DNA of 13,515 nucleotides from Spirochaetae bacterium HGW-Spirochaetae-7 (GTDB taxonomy: Bacteria; Spirochaetota; Spirochaetia; Treponematales; UBA12059): contig PGXR01000059.1 of the NCBI GenBank assembly GCA_002839245.1, positions 1 through 13,515 of the forward strand, given 5' to 3'. The notes under the pieces were generated by a model that searched no databases, was not told the DNA's origin, and worked only from the letters and a program-made list of their open reading frames with translations. Positions 1 to 6,111 of the stretch are shown one piece after another. A program made the position numbers and the translations under genes. Numbering within the stretch: the stretch's first letter is position 1; each line of letters starts with the position of its first letter.

Positions 1-834
1 AATCCTGCCGGCAGCCGCGATATCGTTACCCCTTCAGGATGCTCCTGCGGGACGGCCCTGGTCGACGACGGTACGAGGCTCTACTGCCCGAACCCCGGAT
101 GCCCCAAGAAGGCGTTGCACCGGCTGGAGAAATGGCTGTCTACGCTCGATGTGATGGAATTCGGCGTCACGATACTACGTAGGCTGTTCGATTCGGGCAG
201 GGTGCGTTCTATAGCGGACCTGTATACACTCACATCTGATGAGCTCGCGCGCTACGAGCGCATGGGGGAAGCCAGCGCGGCCAAGCTCGTCCAGAACCTG
301 CGGAGCCGTAACAACCCGTCCCTGGCCGAGTTCGTGGCCGGTTTCGACATAGAGGGGATAGGGCTCTTGATGGTCGAGAAGGCGGTGGCTGCCGGCTTCG
401 ATACCCTCGGAAAGCTGCGCCAGGCACGGCAGGAGGAACTGGCAACGATAGACGGTTTCGGTGAAATTACCGCGGCAATTCTCGTAGAGGGACTTCGCCT
501 GCTCCAGCCGGAAATGGACGCGACGCTCGATGCAGGAATCGTGGCTATCCTCGAGTCCGCCGCGCCCGAAGGCCCTTTCAGCGGCTTGGCTTTCTGCTTC
601 ACCGGGGAGTTGACGACGATGAAGCGGTCCCGCGCCCAGGCCCTCGTCAAGTCCCTCGGCGGCGCTGTAAGGAATTCTGTGGCCAAGGGGCTTTCCTACC
701 TGGTTACCAACGACCCCGCCTCGGGATCCGAAAAAAGCAGGAAAGCGGCTTCGCTCGGGATCAAGGTCATCGACGAGGCGACATTCATGTCCTTGTGCGC
801 CGTCGATCCTGGGAGCGCCACAGCCGGTCGTTGA
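1..834 (+). CDS. ligA: NAD-dependent DNA ligase LigA, C-terminal part (5' end outside window)
   Basis: This is the C-terminal 277 residues of the NAD+-dependent ligase that seals nicks in replication and repair. The frame is open to the window edge, so the adenylation and OB domains lie upstream. Visible domains, numbered from base 1, are a four-Cys zinc finger (C14, C16, C29, C34), a helix-hairpin-helix region at about 45-170 with Gly-rich turns such as ERMGEASA and IDGFGEITA, and a BRCT domain from about 191 (FCFTGEL, then SLGGAVRNSV and YLVTND). Zinc finger, HhH and BRCT in this order are specific to LigA. The finger spacing (C-x1-C-x12-C-x4-C) is tighter than the C-x2-C-x14-C-x5-C I recall for E. 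coli. A TTG at 115 is internal and not the start. The stop codon lies in the loop of a perfect hairpin. Confidence 0.93.
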   Translation, partial: NPAGSRDIVTPSGCSCGTALVDDGTRLYCPNPGCPKKALHRLEKWLSTLDVMEFGVTILRRLFDSGRVRSIADLYTLTSDELARYERMGEASAAKLVQNLRSRNNPSLAEFVAGFDIEGIGLLMVEKAVAAGFDTLGKLRQARQEELATIDGFGEITAAILVEGLRLLQPEMDATLDAGIVAILESAAPEGPFSGLAFCFTGELTTMKRSRAQALVKSLGGAVRNSVAKGLSYLVTNDPASGSEKSRKAASLGIKVIDEATFMSLCAVDPGSATAGR

Positions 835-843
835 AACGACCGG
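824..843 (+). other. Hairpin across the ligA stop codon
   Basis: A perfect 8-bp stem (CCGGTCGT / ACGACCGG) closes a TGAA loop that contains the ligA TGA stop (832-834). No T-tract follows (TTGCATTCG), so it is not a textbook intrinsic terminator. It could be a 3'-end stabiliser, a U-less terminator or an operator, because the -35 box of the argS promoter (831-836) overlaps its loop. Confidence 0.6.
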
Positions 844-859
844 TTGCATTCGTTACACT
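831..859 (+). promoter_or_regulatory. Sigma-70-type promoter for argS
   Basis: The -35 box TTGAAA (831-836) and -10 box TACACT (854-859) are separated by 17 bp. The predicted start of transcription is near 866, leaving a leader of about 24 nt before the argS GTG. The -35 overlaps the ligA stop codon and the loop of the palindrome at 824-843. This is inferred from consensus only. Confidence 0.55.
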
Positions 860-889
860 GGCGCCCGTACCACAACGGGGGAGACAATC

Positions 890-2644
890 GTGAAAACCAT
901 CAAGGAAGCCTGGAAAGCTGCGGTTGCCGCCGCCGTAGCCGATTTGTTGAGAGAGAAAGGCGCCGATCCGTCGATCGCCGCCGCAGTCGTCGCCGAGACC
1001 CCGCCGGATGCATCGATGGGAGATATTGGATTTCCGATGTTCCCGCTTGCCAAGCCGTTGCGCATGGGGCCTCCCCAGATCGCCGTCGCGCTGGCTGAAA
1101 GGATGGCTTCGTCGAAAGCGCCCGATGGCGTGGCGAAGGCCATAGGACCGTACCTCAACGTGTTCGTCGACAGGGCCTCGCTTGCCGCCGCAGTGTTATC
1201 CGCGCGAAGCTCGGGTGAAGCGTACGGCCGTTCAGCGTCGCTAGCCGGTACGAGGATCATGATGGAGTTCTCCAGCCCCAACACCAACAAGCCGCTCCAC
1301 CTCGGCCACTTGCGCAACGATGCGCTCGGCGAGAGCACCTCGAGGATACTCAAGGCCAATGGCGCGGAAGTGCTGAAAATCAACCTGGTGAACGACCGGG
1401 GCGTGCATATATGCAAGTCGATGTTGTCGTACATGGCCTACGGCGAAGGCCGGACGCCTGACGGCGAGGGAATGAAGAGCGATCATTTCGTCGGCGATTA
1501 CTACGTCAAGTTCAACGACCTCAAGAAGGAAGACCCGAAGGCAGAAGAGAAGGCCCAGGAGCTTCTCGTCAAATGGGAGGCCGGAGATCCGGAGACCATC
1601 GCCCTCTGGAAGACGATGAATGAATGGGCCGTCGGAGGAATCAGGAAGACGTATGAACGCACCGGCATTTCATTCGACAAGTATTACTACGAAAGCCAGA
1701 TTTACCTGACGGGCAAGGAAGAGGTCCAGAAGGGACTGGCCAGCGGCGCTTTCTTCAGGGCGCCGGACGGCTCGGTCCGTATCGACCTGTCGCCCATTGG
1801 GCTCGAGGAGAAGGTCCTGCTCAGGAAGGACGGAACCTCCATCTACATGACCCAGGACATCGGGCTTGCCATCCACAGGCACAACGACTGGCCCTTCGAC
1901 AGGCTAGTCTATGTCGTGGCCAACGAACAGCAATACCACTTCAAGGTGCTGTTCCATATACTTGCCAGCCTGGGATACGAGTGGGCCAGGAACCTCTACC
2001 ACCTGTCCTACGGCCTCGTGAACCTGCCGGAAGGCAGGATGAAGACCCGCGAGGGTACTGTCGTCGACGCCGATACGCTGCTCGACTCGCTGCGCGAACT
2101 CGCGATAGAAGAAATCCAGGCCAAGGGACGGGAAGACGCGGTAGGCGACATGGCCGAGACAGCCGAGAAGATTGCCCTCGGAGCCGTCCATTACTACCTG
2201 GCACAGGCTACCCCCGCCAAGGACATGGTATTCAATCCCAAGGAGTCTCTGTCGTTCAACGGAAATACCGGTCCCTACATCCAGTATATGGGCGCCAGGA
2301 TATCGAGCCTTTTGCGCAAGAGGGATCTCGGCGAAGGCAAGGCCTCCCAGGGCACGGTCCGGCCTGAGCTCTTGACCGCCGAGTCGGAGTGGGAGCTCGT
2401 CAGGCTGGTGGCCGCGTACCCCGAGGCCGTGGAGCTGGCAGGCGCGGAGTACAATCCAGCGGTGGTAGCCGCCCACCTGTACGCCATCGCCAGCGCCTTT
2501 TCCAAGTTCTACCACGACGAGCCGATTCTTACCTGTGACGACGCCGACATCGCGGCGACGAGGCTTGCCTTGTCGGAAGCGGTGCTGGTCGTCCTCAAGA
2601 ACGGGCTCCGACTCCTGTGCATACCTTTCCTGGAAGCCATGTAG
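890..2644 (+). CDS. argS: Arginyl-tRNA synthetase
   Basis: This class I synthetase (584 residues, normal family length) charges tRNA-Arg in the cytoplasm. The N-terminal additional domain spans about 1-115. The Rossmann signature is clear: EFSSPNTNKPLHLGH with the HIGH-type motif at H137-L-G-H140. The KMSKS-equivalent is M384-K-T-R387 in GRMKTREGTVV. The helical anticodon-binding domain follows (NTGPYIQYMGARISS), ending in the family's short terminal CIPFLEAM. The start is GTG at 890, preceded by GGGGGAG at 877-883. It appears to be transcribed alone from the promoter at 831-859, since the next gene has its own strong promoter starting 9 bases after this stop. A 6-bp hairpin spans the stop codon. 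Confidence 0.97.
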   Translation: MKTIKEAWKAAVAAAVADLLREKGADPSIAAAVVAETPPDASMGDIGFPMFPLAKPLRMGPPQIAVALAERMASSKAPDGVAKAIGPYLNVFVDRASLAAAVLSARSSGEAYGRSASLAGTRIMMEFSSPNTNKPLHLGHLRNDALGESTSRILKANGAEVLKINLVNDRGVHICKSMLSYMAYGEGRTPDGEGMKSDHFVGDYYVKFNDLKKEDPKAEEKAQELLVKWEAGDPETIALWKTMNEWAVGGIRKTYERTGISFDKYYYESQIYLTGKEEVQKGLASGAFFRAPDGSVRIDLSPIGLEEKVLLRKDGTSIYMTQDIGLAIHRHNDWPFDRLVYVVANEQQYHFKVLFHILASLGYEWARNLYHLSYGLVNLPEGRMKTREGTVVDADTLLDSLRELAIEEIQAKGREDAVGDMAETAEKIALGAVHYYLAQATPAKDMVFNPKESLSFNGNTGPYIQYMGARISSLLRKRDLGEGKASQGTVRPELLTAESEWELVRLVAAYPEAVELAGAEYNPAVVAAHLYAIASAFSKFYHDEPILTCDDADIAATRLALSEAVLVVLKNGLRLLCIPFLEAM

Positions 2645-2650
2645 GGCTTC
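2633..2650 (+). other. Hairpin across the argS stop codon
   Basis: A 6-bp perfect stem (GAAGCC / GGCTTC) closes the loop ATGTAG, which holds the TAG stop (2642-2644). No T-tract follows. The next promoter's -35 begins three bases later. It is weak alone, but has the same geometry as the hairpins at ligA, ispE and spoVG. Confidence 0.4.
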
Positions 2651-2652
2651 GG

Positions 2653-2682
2653 TTGACACTGGCCCGGCAAGCGTAGTATAAA
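2653..2682 (+). promoter_or_regulatory. Strong promoter of the rplU operon
   Basis: A consensus -35 TTGACA (2653-2658) and a -10 TATAAA (2677-2682) are spaced by 18 bp. Transcription should start near 2689, giving a leader of about 120 nt before rplU. This is the best-matching -35/-10 pair in the window, as expected for a ribosomal-protein operon. Confidence 0.75.
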
Positions 2683-2689
2683 ATCGCGC

Positions 2690-2796
2690 CGGTTCGCCAA
2701 AATTTTGGCGCCGATCTGGCCGTTCCAGGGCCGCCATTCCGGTACGCGTCGGCCGACTCGGACTTTACCGTCCTTCGGCCTCGTCATACGAAACAC
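2690..2796 (+). promoter_or_regulatory. Structured 5' leader of rplU (candidate autoregulatory element)
   Basis: Three hairpins fill the leader. First, the perfect palindrome CGCCAAAA/TTTTGGCG (2695-2710) is extended by CGG (2690-2692) pairing with CCG (2711-2713) across a TT bulge. Second, GGCC/GGCC at about 2718-2733. Third, a two-part stem at 2751-2780: outer GGCCGA/TCGGCC, inner GGAC/GTCC with loop TTTACC. None is followed by a T-tract. The Shine-Dalgarno AAGAGG (2797-2802) lies just downstream of the third hairpin. L21-binding leaders are known in Firmicutes; that this one binds L21 is inference. Confidence 0.45.
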
Positions 2797-2810
2797 AAGA
2801 GGTTGACAGG

Positions 2811-3122
2811 ATGTACGCAGTCGTAGAAGTACAAGGCAAGCAATACCGCGCCGAAAAGGGCGCCGTTCTCCGCGTTGATCGCATGGATGGCGAGGTCGGC
2901 ACTCCGGTAGCCATCGATTCAGTGTTGCTGGTATCGGGCGATACGATCAAGATCGGCGCGCCATATGTCGCCGGTGCGTCGGTAAAAGCGACGATCAAGT
3001 CCCAGGAAAAGGGCGCGAAGATCATCGTTTTCAAGTACAAGTCCAAGAAGGACTATCGAAGGACGCAGGGACACAGGCAATATTATACCTTCCTCACGGT
3101 AGAGGATATTGTTGGGGCCTGA
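2811..3122 (+). CDS. rplU: 50S ribosomal protein L21 (bL21)
   Basis: This 103-residue protein binds 23S rRNA in the large subunit. It matches family length and form: the N-terminus MYAVVEVQGKQYR, a central beta-rich part, and the C-terminal rRNA-binding signature FKYKSKKDYRRTQGHRQ followed by the terminal IVGA. ATG 2811 follows AAGAGG at 2797-2802. It is the first gene of a long operon and overlaps prp by about 11 bases, which suggests translational coupling. A 120-nt structured leader precedes it. Confidence 0.97.
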   Translation: MYAVVEVQGKQYRAEKGAVLRVDRMDGEVGTPVAIDSVLLVSGDTIKIGAPYVAGASVKATIKSQEKGAKIIVFKYKSKKDYRRTQGHRQYYTFLTVEDIVGA

Positions 3123-3471
3123 GCGGGTCAGGGTCCGTCTGGCGTTCGGTCCGGACGGCGTGCTAGAGAGCGCCAGGGCCGAAGGGCATGCGGGCGCGAC
3201 CATGGCGGGCTACAACGTAGCCTGCGCGGCGGTAACCGTTCTCCTGCGGACGGCGTACGAGACCGCGGCCGGTTATGACGGTGTCGTCGTCAGCGGGCAG
3301 GCACCTTCTCCAGGCTCGCTGAGCTTCGAGATAGGGCGATACCCGCAGGCGGCCGTCGAACGGCTCAAAGGCGTTGGCGATTTTCTGTCGATCGGGTTGT
3401 CGGGCGTCGAGCGCGAGTATCCCGGTCTCGTCGAACTGGAGAGGTACTTCCAGAAGCCTGACGGTTTCTGA
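3112..3471 (+). CDS. prp: Ribosomal-processing cysteine protease Prp family (YsxB-like)
   Basis: This small protein (119 residues) lies between rplU and rpmA, the usual place for Prp. In Firmicutes, Prp removes the N-terminal extension of L27. The family's catalytic pair is present: His26 in EGHAG and Cys38 in NVACAAV (numbering from TTG 3112). The usual DIVCAAVS reads NVACAAVT here, so the Asp before the Cys is replaced by Asn. Two TTG starts are possible, 3109 and 3112. I favour 3112 because AGAGGA (3101-3106) is then 5 rather than 2 bases away. Oddly, the L27 encoded next has no extension to cleave, so the substrate is uncertain. The 3' end forms a long hairpin. Confidence 0.85.
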   Translation: MGPERVRVRLAFGPDGVLESARAEGHAGATMAGYNVACAAVTVLLRTAYETAAGYDGVVVSGQAPSPGSLSFEIGRYPQAAVERLKGVGDFLSIGLSGVEREYPGLVELERYFQKPDGF

Positions 3472-3478
3472 AAGTACC
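3443..3478 (+). other. Long hairpin across the prp stop codon, before rpmA
   Basis: The two 16-base arms (3443-3458 and 3463-3478) pair with a single C/A mismatch and one G/T wobble, closing the tetraloop TGAC. The prp TGA (3469-3471) is in the 3' arm. The rpmA Shine-Dalgarno GGAGG (3499-3503) is 20 bases further on. No T-tract follows, so a role in RNA processing, stability or control of L27 translation fits better than termination. Confidence 0.65.
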
Positions 3479-3510
3479 CGTGATGAAAGAAAACGAACGG
3501 AGGAACTGAT

Positions 3511-3753
3511 ATGCCGCACAAAGGTGTAAATGGCCGTGATTCCAATCCTCAGCATCTCGGCGTCAAGTCGTACGGGAACGAGACCATCAGGGCAGGCACG
3601 ATCATCGTCCGCCAGCGTGGCACGAAGATCCATCCCGGCCAGAACGTAGGCAAGGGCAAGGACGACACGCTTTTCGCTCTCGCCGACGGCCGCGTCGTGT
3701 TCAGCGAATATCGCGGACGCAAGTACGCAGGCATCGAGCTGCTGCAGCCGTAG
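3511..3753 (+). CDS. rpmA: 50S ribosomal protein L27 (bL27), short N-terminal tail
   Basis: This 80-residue L27 sits near the peptidyl-transferase centre. The family core is clear: NGRDSNPQHLGVK, then TIIVRQRGTKIHPG and the C-terminal region with RGRKYAGIEL. The start ATG 3511 follows GGAGG (3499-3503). In frame upstream there is a TGA at 3484 and no start codon between, so no Firmicutes-type cleavable extension can be encoded. The tail before NGRDS is only MPHKGV, five residues shorter than in E. coli (MAHKKAGGSTR before NGRDS). It lies between prp and obg, a common arrangement. Confidence 0.96.
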   Translation: MPHKGVNGRDSNPQHLGVKSYGNETIRAGTIIVRQRGTKIHPGQNVGKGKDDTLFALADGRVVFSEYRGRKYAGIELLQP

Positions 3754-3759
3754 CCAGAG

Positions 3760-3811
3760 GCCGCAGCCTTGCGGCGTGTCTTTACGGCGGGACAAGCGTG
3801 TCCCGCTTCTT
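3760..3811 (+). terminator. Tandem hairpins after rpmA, possible partial terminator
   Basis: Hairpin one is GCCGC/GCGGC (3760-3775, loop AGCCTT). Hairpin two is a perfect 8-bp stem GCGGGACA/TGTCCCGC (3787-3806, loop AGCG) followed by TTCTT (3807-3811). The T-rich run is short, so full termination is unlikely. Partial attenuation would lower expression of obg and later genes relative to the ribosomal proteins. No convincing new promoter is seen before obg. Confidence 0.45.
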
Positions 3812-3876
3812 GCCGTCGCATCCGGCCCATGCCGAGCGGCGGTATTTTTGTCTTCACGGAAGTACAGGGTAGCAGC

Positions 3877-4908
3877 ATGATCAATTTCGCCGACGAGACG
3901 ACGATTACCGTAAGCTCCGGTACCGGAGGCAACGGCTGTATCGCGTTCAGGCGCGAGAAGCACGTGCCGTTGGGAGGTCCTTCGGGGGGCGACGGCGGGC
4001 GCGGCGGCGACGTCATCTTCGAAGTACGCCGTAACCTGAGAACCCTCGTGCACCTACGATATTCCCACAGCTTCAAGGCTAAGAGCGGCCAGGACGGCAT
4101 GGGGCAGAACAAGCACGGCTCGGACGGAGCCGACGCCGTCATACCCGTGCCGCCGGGAACGGTGATAAAGAACGCGGCCACCGGCGAGGTCCTCAAGGAT
4201 TTCGGCAAGGCGGGCGAAGGGCAGTGGCTGTTCCTTCGCGGCGGCAACGGCGGCTGGGGCAACGTACACTTCAAGTCGAGCGTCAACCAGGCGCCGAGGA
4301 CTGCACTGCCGGGAAAGCCCGGCACGTCCGTCGAGCTGCTTGTCGAACTGCAGCTCATGGCGGACATCGGTTTCGTCGGCTTTCCCAACGCGGGCAAGTC
4401 GAGCCTCCTGGACCGATTCACCAACGCCAGGCCCAAGATCGCGCCGTATCCGTTCACGACCAAGATACCCAACCTGGGCATCCTGACGGTCGGCGACCGT
4501 GACGTCATCCTGGCCGACATTCCCGGTATAATAGAAGGCGCGCATGAAGGCGCCGGGCTCGGCATACGCTTCCTCAAGCACATCTCGCGAACGGCTGCGC
4601 TGGCGTTCCTCGTCGACCTTTCGGATGACCATTTCCTCGACTCGTTCAGGATACTTCTGGCCGAACTCGAGGGCTATTCGGCCGTTCTGCTTGCCAAGCC
4701 GCGCGTGGTTATAGGCACGAAGCTCGATCTTCCGGAGACGACAGGCCGCCTCGAAGAACTTGCCGCGGCCCTGCCGGACGAACGGGTAGTCGGGATATCC
4801 GTGTTTTCCGGGGAAGGCATCGAGGCCCTCTCGAGGGAATTCCTGTCGTTCGTTCTCGACGCGGAGAAGCCGGGCGATCGCGATCCATGGACCGGCGCGG
4901 CGTTATGA
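3877..4908 (+). CDS. obg: GTPase Obg/CgtA, ribosome assembly
   Basis: This 343-residue GTPase acts in late 50S assembly. The Gly-rich Obg fold covers about 1-158 (GTGGNGCIAFRREK, GGPSGGDGGRGG). The G domain has G1 at G168-F-P-N-A-G-K-S175, G2 in YPFTT, G3 DIPG and a G4 reading T281-K-L-D284 instead of the usual N-K-x-D. The optional OCT domain is absent, in line with the short length. The frame opens further upstream (TTG 3769), but that segment is hairpin sequence without homology. ATG 3877, with AGGG at 3866-3869, begins the conserved MINFADE. The stop overlaps the nadD ATG (ATGA), so the genes are probably translationally coupled. Confidence 0.96.
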   Translation: MINFADETTITVSSGTGGNGCIAFRREKHVPLGGPSGGDGGRGGDVIFEVRRNLRTLVHLRYSHSFKAKSGQDGMGQNKHGSDGADAVIPVPPGTVIKNAATGEVLKDFGKAGEGQWLFLRGGNGGWGNVHFKSSVNQAPRTALPGKPGTSVELLVELQLMADIGFVGFPNAGKSSLLDRFTNARPKIAPYPFTTKIPNLGILTVGDRDVILADIPGIIEGAHEGAGLGIRFLKHISRTAALAFLVDLSDDHFLDSFRILLAELEGYSAVLLAKPRVVIGTKLDLPETTGRLEELAAALPDERVVGISVFSGEGIEALSREFLSFVLDAEKPGDRDPWTGAAL

Positions 4909-5477
4909 GACTCCTGGTACTGGGGGGCACGTTCAACCCCGTCCACCTTGGCCATCTCGTGCTCGCCGAGGAGGTAGCCTGGGAATTCGGCTATGACCGC
5001 GTGCTGCTCGTGCCCGCATCGATCCCACCCCACAAGGCACTGGGCGCGGAACCCGGCCCCCGCGTGAGGCTCGCCATGCTCGGGGCCGCCGTCGATGGGG
5101 ATCCACGTTTCATCGTAGATGATTGCGAACTGAAGCGGGGCGGGATCTCGTACAGCGTCGAAACGCTTGCCCACGTCATGGAAGCATGGGCCCCTGAAGG
5201 TAAGCCGGGTTTCGTCATCGGCGACGACCTCGCGGAAGGCTTCGGTACATGGCGTAACCCGGCCCGCATATGCGAGCTGGCCGATCTAATCGTCGCCAGG
5301 CGGGGCGGTGCCAGCTTCAAGCTGGATTTTCCTTACAAAAGAGCCCACAACATGATCCTGCCCATATCGTCGACGGATATACGGACCAGGATCGCCTCAG
5401 GCAAGCCCTGGCGAAGGCTCGTGCCGACAGCCACAGCAAACTACATAGAAAGCCATGGAACGTACAGGGTTGCCTGA
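4905..5477 (+). CDS. nadD: Nicotinate-nucleotide adenylyltransferase
   Basis: This enzyme (190 residues) makes deamido-NAD from nicotinate mononucleotide and ATP, the step before NAD synthetase. Nucleotidyltransferase motifs are intact: GGTFNPVHLGH at residues 7-17, holding the HxGH-type signature, and ISSTDIR at 154-160. PASIPPHK and FVIGDDL are further family blocks. I place the start at ATG 4905, which overlaps the obg stop as ATGA and starts directly with MRLLVLGG. An ATG at 4887 would add six residues without homology. No clear Shine-Dalgarno is seen, consistent with coupling to obg. The 3' end overlaps yqeK. nadD-yqeK pairs are common in bacteria. Confidence 0.94.
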   Translation: MRLLVLGGTFNPVHLGHLVLAEEVAWEFGYDRVLLVPASIPPHKALGAEPGPRVRLAMLGAAVDGDPRFIVDDCELKRGGISYSVETLAHVMEAWAPEGKPGFVIGDDLAEGFGTWRNPARICELADLIVARRGGASFKLDFPYKRAHNMILPISSTDIRTRIASGKPWRRLVPTATANYIESHGTYRVA

Positions 5478-6111
5478 TCACGGTTCCCCGGAGGAATATT
5501 CCCCGAGGTTGGCCGCCCGATCCGTCATGAGGCTGGCGGAATCGATGCTCGACAGGAAACGCTTCGAGCATTGCGTCGGCGCGGCCAGGACGGCGGCGGC
5601 GATTTGCCGGCGTTTCGGCCATGATGAAGACGCGGCATACCTCGCCGGGCTCGCCCATGACCTGTGCAAGCGCTTGCCGCCTGCCGAGCAGTTTTCGTTG
5701 GCTAGGTCCTTCGCCGGACCTCTTCCTGAAGTCGTGTTCGAGAACCTGAGGCTTCCCCATGGTCCCGCCGCCGCGGTTTACCTTGAAAGGGAAGGGCTGT
5801 CTTCCGATCCGGCCGTGCTCGAAGCCGTAGCGTACCATACAGTCGGGAAAGCCGGGATGGGGCCGGTAGCGCTTGCCGTATACATCGCAGACAAGATAGA
5901 GCCCAGCCGCAGGGATTGGGCCCAGGGAGTACGCGAGCTTCTTTCGGCAGGCGCCTTCGACGGTTCCGGCGGCCTTGGGCGCCTGGCCACGGCCACCCTG
6001 GAGACGATGCTCGATGAAATCAGCGCTTCCGGCCGCGCGGTTGCCGCTACCACGCTTGTCCTGTACAATAGCCTGACCGGAAAGAGTGTATCCGAATGGC
6101 CCGTGCGATAA
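5455..6111 (+). CDS. yqeK: HD-domain phosphohydrolase YqeK (symmetrical Ap4A hydrolase family)
   Basis: An HD-superfamily metal-dependent hydrolase. YqeK proteins of Firmicutes split diadenosine tetraphosphate into two ADP. Candidate metal ligands follow the family pattern: His39 (FEHCVG), His68-Asp69 (AHDLCK), His102 (LPHGPAA), His128 (AYHTVGKAGM) and Asp146 (YIADKIEPSR). The start is uncertain. ATG 5455 overlaps nadD by 23 bases and has a poor Shine-Dalgarno. TTG 5509 and ATG 5527 lie downstream of GGAGGA (5490-5495), and homologues begin only about 15-20 residues before HxVG, so a protein 18-24 residues shorter is possible. The 218-residue version is given. It overlaps the next gene by 16 bases. 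Confidence 0.88.
   Translation: MERTGLPDHGSPEEYSPRLAARSVMRLAESMLDRKRFEHCVGAARTAAAICRRFGHDEDAAYLAGLAHDLCKRLPPAEQFSLARSFAGPLPEVVFENLRLPHGPAAAVYLEREGLSSDPAVLEAVAYHTVGKAGMGPVALAVYIADKIEPSRRDWAQGVRELLSAGAFDGSGGLGRLATATLETMLDEISASGRAVAATTLVLYNSLTGKSVSEWPVR

Noticed and set aside
115..834. A separate gene starting at TTG 115
   Set aside because: The same frame is open to base 1 and contains the LigA zinc-finger cysteines, so the TTG is internal.
1904..2737. Long open frame on the minus strand opposite argS
   Set aside because: It is antisense to a clear synthetase, has no recognisable protein motifs, and is typical of GC-rich sequence. The same holds for minus-strand frames at 3163-4053, 3549-4583, 9818-10135 and 12632-13480.
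3769..3876. N-terminal extension of Obg from TTG 3769
   Set aside because: The segment encodes hairpin DNA without Obg homology. The conserved start MINFADE is at ATG 3877 with AGGG upstream.
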